Under the pieces are notes generated by a model. The model was not told where the DNA came from, did no database searches, and was given only the letters and a program-made list of their open reading frames with translations. Position numbers and translations under genes: made by a program. From DASWRT01 sp036403035 (GTDB taxonomy: Bacteria; Pseudomonadota; Alphaproteobacteria; ATCC43930; CGMCC-115725), in the NCBI GenBank assembly GCA_036403035.1, contig DASWRT010000238.1:1-34034 (forward strand): 34,034 bases of DNA. The letters are read 5' to 3'. The first letter of the stretch is position 1. Each line of letters opens with the position of its first letter. Below, piece after piece: positions 8,808-16,537 of the stretch.

Positions 8808-9815
8808 TTACGACAGCGTCGCGTGCACGCCGCTTTCCGGCAGTTCGGTGCCGAAACAGCGCTGGTAGTATTCGGCGACCGTCGACCGCTCGACCTCATC
8901 GCACTTGTTGAGGAAGGTGACGCGGAAGGCGAAGGCGACGTCGCTGAAGATGCGGGCGTTCTCGGCCCAGGTGATGACGGTGCGCGGCGACATGACGGTC
9001 GAGATGTCGCCGTTGATGAAGCCGGCGCGCGTCAGGTCGGCGAGCGCGACCATCGCGCTCAGCGTGCGCCGCCCCTCGTCGGTGTCGTAGGTGGGCGCCT
9101 TGGCGGCGACGATCTCGACCTCTTCGTCGTGCGGCAGGTAGTTGAGCGTCGCGACGATGCTCCAGCGGTCCATCTGGCCCTGGTTGATCTGCTGCGTGCC
9201 GTGATAGAGGCCGGTCGTATCGCCGAGCCCGACCGTGTTCGCCGTCGAGAACAGGCGGAACGCCGGATGCGGGCGGATCACCTTGTTCTGGTCGAGCAGG
9301 GTCAGCTTGCCCTCGACCTCAAGGACGCGCTGGATCACGAACATCACGTCCGGGCGGCCCGCGTCATACTCGTCGAACACCAGCGCGGTCGGGTTCTGCA
9401 GCGCCCAGGGCAGGATGCCCTCCTTGTACTCCGTGACCTGCATGCCGTCGCGCAGCACGATCGCGTCCTTGCCGATCAGGTCGATGCGGCTGATGTGGCT
9501 GTCGAGATTGATGCGGAGGCACGGCCAGTTGAGGCGCGCCGCCACCTGCTCGATGTGCGTCGACTTGCCGGTGCCGTGATAACCCTGGATCATCACGCGC
9601 CGGTTGTAGGCGAAGCCGGCAAGGATCGCCAACGTGGTGCTGCGGTCGAAGCGGTAGGCTTCGTCGATGTCCGGGACGTGCTCCGTCGGCTTGCTGAACG
9701 CCGGCACAAGCAGGTCGCTGTCGATGCCGAAAGTCTGCCGCACCGACACCTTGATGTCAGGCAGGTCAAGGTGCTGCATAGGGTTCGTTGAAGCCGAAGT
9801 TTGCGCCGTTGCCAT
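8808..9815 (-). CDS. cobS: Aerobic cobaltochelatase AAA+ subunit CobS
   Basis: MoxR-type AAA+ ATPase that assembles with CobT into the ring which drives cobalt insertion by CobN. The 335-residue protein carries a Walker A motif GYHGTGKST at residues 78-86, Walker B VFDEYD at about 146-151, and the family-typical N-terminus with DLPDIKVSVRQTFGIDSDLLVP. The segment RPHPAFRLFSTANTVGLGDTTGLY (sensor 1 region, about residues 182-205) is nearly invariant in CobS. The ATG start at 9815 lies 55 bases after the stop of the upstream J-domain gene. Nothing looks missing or truncated. Confidence 0.97.
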   Translation of the reverse strand: MATAQTSASTNPMQHLDLPDIKVSVRQTFGIDSDLLVPAFSKPTEHVPDIDEAYRFDRSTTLAILAGFAYNRRVMIQGYHGTGKSTHIEQVAARLNWPCLRINLDSHISRIDLIGKDAIVLRDGMQVTEYKEGILPWALQNPTALVFDEYDAGRPDVMFVIQRVLEVEGKLTLLDQNKVIRPHPAFRLFSTANTVGLGDTTGLYHGTQQINQGQMDRWSIVATLNYLPHDEEVEIVAAKAPTYDTDEGRRTLSAMVALADLTRAGFINGDISTVMSPRTVITWAENARIFSDVAFAFRVTFLNKCDEVERSTVAEYYQRCFGTELPESGVHATLS

Positions 9816-9870
9816 GAAAACGGATCCCGAGAAGTGAGGTTTCGCCGCCGCCGCCGTGTGCCGTCTCCGA

Positions 9871-10443
9871 TCAGGAGAAATAGCTTGCCTTGAGCGTCGA
9901 GTAAGCCTGGTTGATGATCTTCAATTTCTCTTCGGCCGCCTTGTCGCCGCCGTTGGCGTCCGGATGGTGCTTCTTCACCAGTTCCTTGTAGCGTGCCTTC
10001 AGCCGTACCAGGGTGAAGGGAGGCTCCAGATCGAAGACCAGCAGCGCAAGCTGTTCCGGGCTCGGCGGCGCGGCCGGCGCCCGCCGCTGCCGGTTGCCGC
10101 CGCCGTCGCCTTCCTCGCCGTCGCCGAACACCCCGAAAGGATCGCGCCAGCGCATCTGGGCGAACGGCCCTTGCCGGCTGCCGAGCGGCCAGCTCGGACG
10201 CTGCCATGTCGTGTCGTTGCGGATCTCCGCCTCGATCTCCGCCTCGCTCATCCCCGCGTAATAGTTCCAGGCGGCGTTGTATGCACGGACGTGGTCGAGG
10301 CAAAACCAATAATAGCTGTTCAGATCGGTACGCGAGCGCGGCGCCCGATGATCGGCCGCGGACGTGCAACCCGGATGGTCGCAACACCGGGGCGGCGGCT
10401 GTGGCGAGCCCACGGCCGTATGGTCGAGTCGAGCGCGGCGCAT
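9871..10443 (-). CDS. J-domain (DnaJ-like) protein upstream of cobS
   Basis: A 190-residue protein with a C-terminal J domain (about residues 125-190) whose HPD motif, in VKKHHPDANGG, is the Hsp70-stimulating tripeptide. The N-terminal half is not the DnaJ zinc finger; it has its own conserved look, with CDHPGC, then YYWFCLDHV, then YNAAWNYYAGMSEAEIEAE and DTTWQRPSWPLG. The Cys/His pairs (CDHPGC and CLDH about 20 residues apart) could bind a metal. I chose the ATG at 10443, which gives the family's length; upstream in-frame codons give unlikely sequence. Its position directly before cobS-cobT, divergent from bolA, is from memory a recurrent alphaproteobacterial arrangement, suggesting a chaperone role for these proteins, though this is inference. 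Confidence 0.88.
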   Translation of the reverse strand: MRRARLDHTAVGSPQPPPRCCDHPGCTSAADHRAPRSRTDLNSYYWFCLDHVRAYNAAWNYYAGMSEAEIEAEIRNDTTWQRPSWPLGSRQGPFAQMRWRDPFGVFGDGEEGDGGGNRQRRAPAAPPSPEQLALLVFDLEPPFTLVRLKARYKELVKKHHPDANGGDKAAEEKLKIINQAYSTLKASYFS

Positions 10444-10577
10444 GGGCTGAGTATGGTGACCGCACCCGGCCCTGACAAGCACCCCGGCCGGGTTCATTCC
10501 AGATGCTTGCAGCCGGCTTATTTCCGGCCGCGCAACCGTCCCGGCGCGGTCCGATGACGAGGCGCCGGACGGCGGTG

Positions 10578-10583
10578 CTTGAC
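10578..10583 (+). promoter_or_regulatory. Possible -35 element for bolA
   Basis: A consensus TTGACA lies about 73 bases upstream of the bolA start, inside the 212-base region divergent between the J-domain gene and bolA. No convincing -10 hexamer sits 16-18 bases downstream (the best is CAGGGT), so this is weak support only. Confidence 0.2.
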
Positions 10584-10655
10584 ACGGATTCCGGGCGGTA
10601 GCAGGGTCCGCGGCGAGGCGGGCCGACCCGGCGGCGCCGTGCCGACGGAGTGACC

Positions 10656-10940
10656 ATGGGACGGATGGCCGAGACAATCGAGAGCAAGCTGCGCGACGCG
10701 CTGCGTCCGGCGCGCCTCGCGGTCGTCGACGAATCCCACCGCCATGCCGGTCATGCCGGAGCGCGACCGGAGGGCGAGACGCATTTCCGGGTCGAGATCG
10801 TCTCGGCGGACTTCGGCGGTCTCGGCCGCGTCGCGCGGCAGCGCCGCGTCTATGAGATCCTCGCCGAAGAGCTGCGGACGCAGGTGCACGCGCTCGCGCT
10901 CACGACCCTCACTCCCGAGGAGGAAGCCGCGCGGCGCTGA
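10656..10940 (+). CDS. bolA: BolA family protein
   Basis: A 94-residue single-domain BolA protein. The alignment-worthy core is KLRDALRPARLAVVDESHRHAGHAG, then GETHFRVEIVSADFGGLGRVARQRRVYEIL and a C-terminal helix ending LTTLTPEE, which is the usual alphaproteobacterial BolA pattern. BolA proteins partner with monothiol glutaredoxins to bind [2Fe-2S] clusters or act in regulation; His residues in the ESHxHxGH segment are cluster-ligand candidates. I use ATG 10656, five bases after GGAG; GTG 10650 and ATG 10665 are in frame and possible. It is divergent from the J-domain-cobS-cobT set and convergent with the DUF2889 gene, 15 bases away. Confidence 0.93.
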   Translation: MGRMAETIESKLRDALRPARLAVVDESHRHAGHAGARPEGETHFRVEIVSADFGGLGRVARQRRVYEILAEELRTQVHALALTTLTPEEEAARR

Positions 10941-10955
10941 CAGCAGCCGCGCCGG

Positions 10956-11549
10956 TCAGCCGCCGCCGGCCCCCGCCCTAACGGCGTCCTTTCCGGTGTA
11001 GTAGTCGGGCCAGCTCTCCCGCACGACCTGTCCGTCGCTGGCGAGGGCATGGCACGTGTCGATCAACTGGGGACGCGGCCGGTGCGCGCCATCCTGCGCC
11101 GCCCCTGCGGCCTCGCTGCGGTTCTTGATCGGGAACACCGTCTGGAACGCGGTCGTTGCGACCGGCCCGAGCAGTTCGACGAGGTGCGTGCATCCCTGCG
11201 TGCCGCCGAACCGTTCGCGGACCTCCCGCTTGAAGCCGGAGCGGATGGAGAGGCCGACCAGCCGCTGGAAGTTCGGCGTGGCCTCCGGGCAGGTCCGGAA
11301 CGGCGAGGAATCGGTGACCGCCTCGACCGCATGGATCGTCAGATCGTCGTCGACGGTGAGGCGGAGCCACATGTCGTGGATCGGCGTTCCCGGCGCGATC
11401 TCGCCCCGGTGCGAGTTGTGGAACGAATAGCTCTTCACGTCGGTGAGATGGCCCTCGATGTCCCACAGGCCATCGGCGCGGCGGAAGCCTCGGCATTCGA
11501 CGTGACGCGTGTGAATGTGCTCGCGGGGCACGGACGGGGAAAGAGGCAT
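10956..11549 (-). CDS. DUF2889 family protein
   Basis: A 197-residue soluble protein of the DUF2889 family, found mostly in proteobacteria and without an assigned reaction. Recognisable family features are the N-terminal RRADGLWDIEGHLTDVKSY, the GTPIHDMWLRLTVDDDLTI segment, AVTDSSPFRTCPEA, and the central GTQGCTHLVELLGPVATTAFQT motif, in which the Cys-Thr-His is conserved. Start ATG at 11549 gives the family's N-terminus; the frame is open upstream but over aroB antisense. It lies 53 bases after the aroB stop in the same direction, so it may be the last gene of the aroK-aroB transcript. In aromatic-degrading bacteria relatives sit in catabolic clusters, but nothing here points to a substrate. 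Confidence 0.85.
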   Translation of the reverse strand: MPLSPSVPREHIHTRHVECRGFRRADGLWDIEGHLTDVKSYSFHNSHRGEIAPGTPIHDMWLRLTVDDDLTIHAVEAVTDSSPFRTCPEATPNFQRLVGLSIRSGFKREVRERFGGTQGCTHLVELLGPVATTAFQTVFPIKNRSEAAGAAQDGAHRPRPQLIDTCHALASDGQVVRESWPDYYTGKDAVRAGAGGG

Positions 11550-11602
11550 GGCGGGCAAGTTGACCGAACTTGTGCGGCGCAGCAACCCGCGCCGCCCGGG
11601 CG

Positions 11603-12724
11603 TCAGGCTTGCGTCCCGAGAAAGGCTTGCACGTCGTCCGCATCGACGTCGCGCGCTACGAACGCCTCGCCGATCCCACGCGCCAGGACGAAGGTAAGCG
11701 TGCCGTCCACGACCTTCTTGTCCTTGCGCATGTGCGCAAGGAGCCGGCCGGGATCGAGGGCGGCGCCGTTCGGACGAGGCGGGCGCACCGGCAGTCCGAC
11801 CGCCTCGACATGGCGTGCGACGCGCTCGGCCTCGTCGTCCGTGCACAGCCCGCGCCGCGCCGAGAAGCGGCACGCCTGAACCATGCCGATCGCGACGGCC
11901 TCGCCGTGCAGCAGCGTGTCGGAGTAGCCGGTCTCAGCCTCCAGCGCATGTCCGAAGGTGTGGCCGAAATTGAGCAGCGCCCGCTGGTCCCCGGTCTCGC
12001 GCTCGTCGGCGGCGACGATCGCCGCCTTCATCCGGCAGGATTGGACGACCGCCTGCCGGCGCACGGCACGGTCGCCGCCGGCGCAGAGCACGGCGCCGGC
12101 CCCGCCGTCCAGCCAGTCGAAGAAGGCCTTGTCGCGAATCAGGCCGTATTTCGCGATCTCGGCGTAGCCGGCGCGGATCTCGCGGGGCGGCAGCGTGTCG
12201 AGCGCCCCGATATCGGCAAGGACGAGCAGCGGCTGGTGGAAGGCGCCGACGAGGTTCTTGCCGTGCGCGGTGTTGATGCCGGTCTTCCCGCCGACCGAGC
12301 TGTCGACCTGCGCCAGCAGCGTCGTCGGCACCTGCACGAAGTCGATGCCGCGCAGCAGCGTCGCGGCGGCGAAGCCCGCGAGGTCGCCGACGACGCCGCC
12401 GCCGAGCGCGACGAGGATCGTGCCGCGGTCGATGCCGAGCGCGAGGATGTCCTCGGCGAGCCGCGCGAAATGCCGGAAGTCCTTGCTGCCTTCGCCCGGC
12501 GGCACGATGACGGCATCGGTGCGCAGGCCGGCGGCGTCGAGACTGTCGCGCAAGGGCGCGAGATAGAGATCGCCGACGGTGCGGTCGGTGACGATCACCG
12601 CGCGACGCCGGCCGCCGATCGCGGCGCGCACCCGCTCGCCCGCGGTTGCGATCAGATCCTCGCCGACCGCGATGTCGTAGCTGCGCGCGCCGAGAGCGAC
12701 GCGCACCGTGTCGGCCGCGGTCAC
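11603..12724 (-). CDS. aroB: 3-dehydroquinate synthase
   Basis: Second enzyme of the shikimate pathway, an NAD- and divalent-metal-dependent cyclase converting DAHP to 3-dehydroquinate. The 373-residue protein has the NAD-binding ALGGGVVGDLAGFAAATLLRG loop, the QVPTTLLAQVDSSVGGKTGIN signature, and metal-ligand motifs EIAKYGLI, NFGHTFGHALE and LHGEAVAIGM. I set the start at GTG 12724 because it overlaps the aroK stop as GTGA, a classical translational-coupling junction, and gives the expected N-terminus (VTAADTVRVALGARSYDI). The shared aroK-aroB order is standard in proteobacteria. Confidence 0.97.
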   Translation of the reverse strand: MTAADTVRVALGARSYDIAVGEDLIATAGERVRAAIGGRRRAVIVTDRTVGDLYLAPLRDSLDAAGLRTDAVIVPPGEGSKDFRHFARLAEDILALGIDRGTILVALGGGVVGDLAGFAAATLLRGIDFVQVPTTLLAQVDSSVGGKTGINTAHGKNLVGAFHQPLLVLADIGALDTLPPREIRAGYAEIAKYGLIRDKAFFDWLDGGAGAVLCAGGDRAVRRQAVVQSCRMKAAIVAADERETGDQRALLNFGHTFGHALEAETGYSDTLLHGEAVAIGMVQACRFSARRGLCTDDEAERVARHVEAVGLPVRPPRPNGAALDPGRLLAHMRKDKKVVDGTLTFVLARGIGEAFVARDVDADDVQAFLGTQA

Positions 12725-13335
12725 ACCGAGGCCCCGTGTACCGGAGGGCGCTCGCCGACGACGCCGTCCCGCGGTGCCGGCCTGCCGGCATCCGGCGTCG
12801 CGAGATGGCGGCGCACCGCCTCGATCACCTGGACGAGCGTCGTCTCGGGCGGCCCGTCGAGGCTGTCGACGACGATATCCGCCTCGGCATAGGCCGGATG
12901 CCGCTTCTCCATCAGGCCCGCGAGAATCGCGCGGGGATCGCCGCGCTTCAGCAGCGGCCGGTTGCTCCGCCGCATCACCCGCGCCAGCAGCACGTCGAGT
13001 TCGGCGCGCAGCCACACCGAGATCGCGCTTTCGCGGATACGCTGCCGGGTCTGCGGGTCCATATAGGCGCCGCCGCCGGTCGCGAGCACATGCACCGGAC
13101 CGGCGAGAAGCCGGGCGATGACGCGGCGCTCGCCCTCGCGGAACGCCGCCTCGCCGTGGCGCTCGAAAATCTCCTCGATGGTCGCCGCCGCCGCAGCCTC
13201 GATCTCGGCGTCGGCATCGACGAACGGCACGCGCAGCCGTTGCGCGAGGCGCCGGCCGATCGCCGTCTTGCCCGCGCCCATCAGCCCGACGAGGACGATG
13301 GTGCGCGGCGGCGCGAACGGAGGGTTCCCGGTCAT
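12721..13335 (-). CDS. aroK: Shikimate kinase
   Basis: Phosphorylates shikimate at the 3-hydroxyl. The 204-residue P-loop kinase has Walker A GLMGAGKT at residues 17-24, the shikimate-binding region FVDADAEIE with Asp, the AFREGE arginine, and the GGGAY loop at about residues 87-91; the lid includes RPLLKRGDPR. There is an extra Pro/Gly-rich C-terminal tail beyond the core of some 30 residues. The ATG at 13335 follows a possible promoter and a 22-codon upstream frame whose TGA overlaps this start. Its stop overlaps the aroB GTG by four bases. Confidence 0.96.
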   Translation of the reverse strand: MTGNPPFAPPRTIVLVGLMGAGKTAIGRRLAQRLRVPFVDADAEIEAAAAATIEEIFERHGEAAFREGERRVIARLLAGPVHVLATGGGAYMDPQTRQRIRESAISVWLRAELDVLLARVMRRSNRPLLKRGDPRAILAGLMEKRHPAYAEADIVVDSLDGPPETTLVQVIEAVRRHLATPDAGRPAPRDGVVGERPPVHGASV

Positions 13336-13400
13336 CGCCGATCGTCGCCGGTCGGTTGATCGGGCGGAGGCCGGTCGATAGACTGCCGCGCGTCGTACAT
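13332..13400 (-). other. Possible 22-codon upstream frame coupled to aroK
   Basis: ATG at 13400 opens a 22-codon frame (MYDARQSIDRPPPDQPTGDD and two Arg) whose TGA overlaps the aroK start as ATGA. No clear ribosome-binding site precedes it; if the promoter at 13410-13438 is used, the transcript would begin almost at this ATG, giving a leaderless or near-leaderless message. May be chance. Confidence 0.25.
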
Positions 13401-13409
13401 GGGGCGGAC

Positions 13410-13438
13410 CCTATCACGAAGACGTCCTTCGCCGTCAA
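13410..13438 (-). promoter_or_regulatory. Candidate promoter for aroK-aroB
   Basis: Read on the minus strand, TTGACG (13438-13433) and GATAGG (13415-13410) are separated by exactly 17 bases, a good sigma-70-like pair about 75 bases upstream of the aroK ATG. It sits in the 137-base divergent region between aroK and the 46-residue peptide gene. Prediction only. Confidence 0.4.
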
Positions 13439-13472
13439 TGTTCGCCCATTCTGCAGGACCAGTGCGTTTGAC

Positions 13473-13613
13473 ATGGGAAAATTGATTCTGATCGCCCTCG
13501 TGGTCGTCTTCGTCATCCTCGTGGGCGGCGGCGCCTTCCTCGCCTTCTACGACGTGCCGTCACCGTCGTCGCAGGTCGAGAAGGTGCTCCCGGATGCGCG
13601 TTTCCAGAAGTAG
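13473..13613 (+). CDS. Small single-pass membrane protein
   Basis: A 46-residue protein: a short N-terminus (MGKL), one strong hydrophobic helix (about residues 4-25, ILIALVVVFVILVGGGAFLA) and a polar tail with DVPSPSSQVEKVLPDARF. The tail pattern (D-[IV]-P-[AS]-P-x3-[VI]-EKV-[IL]-P-D-xRF) is one I remember from small hypothetical proteins of Rhodospirillales in the same context, which supports it as a real gene. Its stop overlaps the start of the following 641-residue frame by 20 bases, so they are probably translated from one message. No function is known. Confidence 0.6.
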   Translation: MGKLILIALVVVFVILVGGGAFLAFYDVPSPSSQVEKVLPDARFQK

Positions 13614-15519
13614 CCGCTCCGCAGCCGCTCCGTTGTCCGGCGGCGGCAGCACGGCGCCGACCGCCGCCATCGCCACCGCCCTGCTGAGCGCGGCGCTCCT
13701 GCTCGCCGCCGCGGCGCCGGCGTCGGTCCAAGCCGCCGATCCGCCGCAGCGCCTCGGGCCCCCGATGCGGCTCGTTCCGCAAGGCGCCGCGCCGCCGGCC
13801 GCGCCGCAGACGGCGCCGGGTGCGACCGCCCCGTCCGCCGGCCCCCCGCCTTCCGTGTCTCCGTCCTCGCCCACGGCCGGCGACCCCGCCGGCAGCCGCA
13901 GCGAGGATGCGCCGCTCCCGGAGACGGTCACCAAGGAGACGGTGACGAAGGACGGCACGATCGCGATCGACAAGCTCGCGCCGGTCGCGCCGGACTGGAC
14001 CGGGCCGCTCGGCACCGCCGAAGGCGGCCTGCCGCCGACGATGTGGCAGGCCACGCCGCGCGCCCTGGTCGCGGTGCTGCTGCCGTCGCTCCAGCTCACG
14101 ACCTCGCCGGCGATGCAGGATCTCGGCCGCCGGCTTCTCCTCAGCAACGCCGCCGCGCCGGCCGGCCCGGACGACCCGTCGCAGCCGCCGCTCCTCGCCA
14201 AGCGCCTCGACCGGCTCGCCGCCTTCGGCCAGACGGACGCGGTCACGGCGCTGCTGCGCGACCTGCCAGCCCGGCAGCGGAACGAAGCGACCGACCGGCT
14301 GCGCGTCGAGCAGCTCTTTCTCGGCGGCGACCGCGCCGGGGCTTGCGAAGCGGTCGCCGACGGCATCAAGCGCAGCCAAGGCGTGTGGTGGGATCGCGCC
14401 CTGATCGCCTGTCAGGCGCTTAACGGCGAGCACGAGAAGGCGTCGCTCGGCCTCGGTCTGTTGCGGGAGCAGAAGGCGCCGAAGGACGACGCCTTCGACG
14501 CGTTGGTCGAGGCGCTCGCGAACCGCACGGCGAAGCTCCCGCCGCTCAAGGACCCGACGCCTTTGCACCTCGCGCTGCTGGAGGCGTGGGGCCAGCCGCT
14601 GCCCGCCGACGCCGCCGCGACGTGGCCGCCGGCATTGCTCGCCGCCTGGGCGCGGGGCGCCGCCGACGTCCCGGCCGCACAGCGGCTTCCGGCCGCCGAG
14701 CGCGCCGCCGCGTTCGGCCTCTATCCGGTCGAGAAGCTGCGCGAACTCTACGGAGCGGTCGCGGCCGAAGCTCCCGCGACGGAGAAGAACGTCCCGCCTG
14801 CACGCAGCCGGGCGCTGCTCTATGCGGCGGCGCAGGCGGAGAACGGACCGGCGGCGCGAGCCGACCGGCTCGCCGCCTTCCTCGCGACGGCCAGGGGCGA
14901 CGGCGAGTTCCCGTTCCCGGTCGCGGCGCGCGTCGTCGAGCCGATGCTGGCGGAGCTGAACGGCGGCGGTCCCGACATGGCGCACGCCGCGCCGGACATC
15001 GCCCGTGCGCTCCTCGCGCTCGGCAAACCGGCGGAGGCGCGGGCCTGGATCGCCTATGCCGACCCGGCCGCCGCGACCGCGCTGGTCCCGCTGGCCCGCC
15101 TTGCGCAGGGGAAGGGCGGACCGCCTTTCGAGGCGAAGATGCTGACCGACCTGTTCGGCCCGGCCGGGAAGCGCGACGAGGCGGCGAACCGCCGCGCGAC
15201 GCTGCTGCTGGCGCTGCTCGCGGCGCTCGGCGACGGCGTCGGCCCGGCGGATTGGGCGTCCGTGATGGTCCCGGCCGCGGCGAAGCCCGCGGCGGTTCCG
15301 ATGCTGCCGGCGGCGGTCTGGCTCGATCTGGGCAGCGCGGCCGCCGACCGGCGACCCGGCGAAGTGGTGCTGACCGGCCTCGTAACGCTCGCCGACGGCG
15401 ACCGGCTGACGACGCAGCCGGTCGTCCTCGCCCGCGCCGTCGAAGCGTTGATGCGTGTCGGGCTGGAGCGCGAGGCGCGGTCTATCGCCGTCGAAGCGGC
15501 CATCTCCGGCGGGCTTTGA
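13594..15519 (+). CDS. Exported protein of unknown function upstream of xerD
   Basis: A 641-residue protein that I cannot assign to a characterised family. It begins with an Arg/Ser-rich stretch, then a hydrophobic signal-like segment (about residues 26-48, ending VQAADPP), so it is probably exported or membrane-anchored. Residues about 50-120 are Pro/Ala-rich and low in complexity. The remainder is Ala/Leu-rich with repeated helical pairs (for example LAAFGQTDAVTALLRDLPARQ and LERALLALGKPAEARAW-like segments), which suggests an alpha-solenoid of the TPR type. The start at ATG 13594 overlaps the preceding gene by 20 bases and it ends seven bases before xerD, so it is likely in one operon with both. 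A link to envelope biology is a guess. Confidence 0.75.
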   Translation: MRVSRSSRSAAAPLSGGGSTAPTAAIATALLSAALLLAAAAPASVQAADPPQRLGPPMRLVPQGAAPPAAPQTAPGATAPSAGPPPSVSPSSPTAGDPAGSRSEDAPLPETVTKETVTKDGTIAIDKLAPVAPDWTGPLGTAEGGLPPTMWQATPRALVAVLLPSLQLTTSPAMQDLGRRLLLSNAAAPAGPDDPSQPPLLAKRLDRLAAFGQTDAVTALLRDLPARQRNEATDRLRVEQLFLGGDRAGACEAVADGIKRSQGVWWDRALIACQALNGEHEKASLGLGLLREQKAPKDDAFDALVEALANRTAKLPPLKDPTPLHLALLEAWGQPLPADAAATWPPALLAAWARGAADVPAAQRLPAAERAAAFGLYPVEKLRELYGAVAAEAPATEKNVPPARSRALLYAAAQAENGPAARADRLAAFLATARGDGEFPFPVAARVVEPMLAELNGGGPDMAHAAPDIARALLALGKPAEARAWIAYADPAAATALVPLARLAQGKGGPPFEAKMLTDLFGPAGKRDEAANRRATLLLALLAALGDGVGPADWASVMVPAAAKPAAVPMLPAAVWLDLGSAAADRRPGEVVLTGLVTLADGDRLTTQPVVLARAVEALMRVGLEREARSIAVEAAISGGL

Positions 15520-15526
15520 CCTCGGC

Positions 15527-16489
15527 ATGTGCGCCGCACGGTCCCGCCGCCGCCTCCACCACCACCGGCTGGATACGTTCCTGGAGATGATGGCGGCCGA
15601 GCGGGGTGCGGCGCGCAACACGCTTTCCGCCTACGAGAACGACCTCGGAGACCTGGCGGGCTTCCTCGCCGCCCGCGGCATCGCCCTTGAGGCCGCGGAT
15701 ACGCCGGCCTTGCGCGACTACGTCGCCGAACTCGACGCGGTCGGGCTCGCGCCCCGCACCGCGGCGCGGCGGCTCTCGGCGATGCGGCAGTTCTACCGGT
15801 TCCTCTATGCCGAAGGCGTGCGCGGCGACGACCCGACGGCCGCGCTCGACGCGCCGCGTCTCGGTCGCCCGCTGCCGAAAATCGTTGCCGAGACCGAGAT
15901 GGCGCGGCTGATCGAGGCGGCCGGCCGGATCGAGGAACCGGGCGAGCGGACGCTCGCCGTCTGTCTCGTCGAACTGCTCTACGGCGCGGGACTGCGTGTC
16001 TCCGAGCTGGTGGCGCTGCCCTACGCCGCAGCGGAGCGGGATGGGCAGTTCCTGGTCGTGCGCGGCAAGGGCGACAAGGAAAGGCTGGCGCCGTTGAGCC
16101 CGCCCGCCCGCGCCGCGCTCGCCGCGTGGCGGGATATGCGGCAGGCGCTGCTTGAGGCCGGGCGGCTGGGCAAGGCCGGGACATCGCGTTTCCTGTTCCC
16201 GGCGCGGGCGCGCCAAGGCCATATGACCCGGCAACGCTGCGCGCTCATCCTGAAGGATCTCGCGGTCGCCGCCGGACTCGATCCCGACCGCCTGTCGCCG
16301 CACGTGCTGCGCCACGCCTTCGCGACGCACCTGCTGGAGGGCGGTGCGGACCTCAGAAGCGTTCAACAGATGCTGGGCCACGCCGACATCGCGACGACGC
16401 AGATCTATACGCACGTCGCCGGGAGCCGGTTGAAATCGCTGGTCGAGACGCACCATCCGCTCGCCGCCGCGAAGGCGAAACGAACCTAA
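15527..16489 (+). CDS. xerD: Site-specific tyrosine recombinase XerD
   Basis: Recombinase that, with XerC at the dif site and FtsK, resolves chromosome dimers. The 320-residue protein has an N-terminal SAM-like core-binding domain (TFLEMMAAERGAARNTLSAYENDL) and a C-terminal catalytic domain. All catalytic residues are visible: R157 (GLRVSEL), K181 (RGKGDKER), H259 and R262 (HVLRHAF), H285 (LGHADIA) and the nucleophile Y294 (TQIYTHV). The C-terminus LVETHHPLA and HGAD-type loop (EGGADLRSVQQMLGH) favour XerD over XerC. I use ATG 15527; the frame is open to 15455, but that would overlap the preceding gene by 65 bases. This is the housekeeping enzyme, not a mobile-element integrase: no att sites or cargo are nearby. 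Confidence 0.93.
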   Translation: MCAARSRRRLHHHRLDTFLEMMAAERGAARNTLSAYENDLGDLAGFLAARGIALEAADTPALRDYVAELDAVGLAPRTAARRLSAMRQFYRFLYAEGVRGDDPTAALDAPRLGRPLPKIVAETEMARLIEAAGRIEEPGERTLAVCLVELLYGAGLRVSELVALPYAAAERDGQFLVVRGKGDKERLAPLSPPARAALAAWRDMRQALLEAGRLGKAGTSRFLFPARARQGHMTRQRCALILKDLAVAAGLDPDRLSPHVLRHAFATHLLEGGADLRSVQQMLGHADIATTQIYTHVAGSRLKSLVETHHPLAAAKAKRT

Positions 16490-16537
16490 CCGGGGCCGCC
16501 GCGTTTGCCGGCCGCTCGCAAGATATAAGGAGACTCC

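Noticed and set aside
15455..15526. Extended XerD N-terminus from ATG 15455
   Set aside because: It would overlap the preceding gene by 65 bases and adds 24 residues without XerD similarity; ATG 15527 gives the normal length.
15527..16489. Tyrosine recombinase as a sign of an integrated element
   Set aside because: Sequence is XerD-type, and no tRNA attachment site, direct repeats or phage genes flank it.
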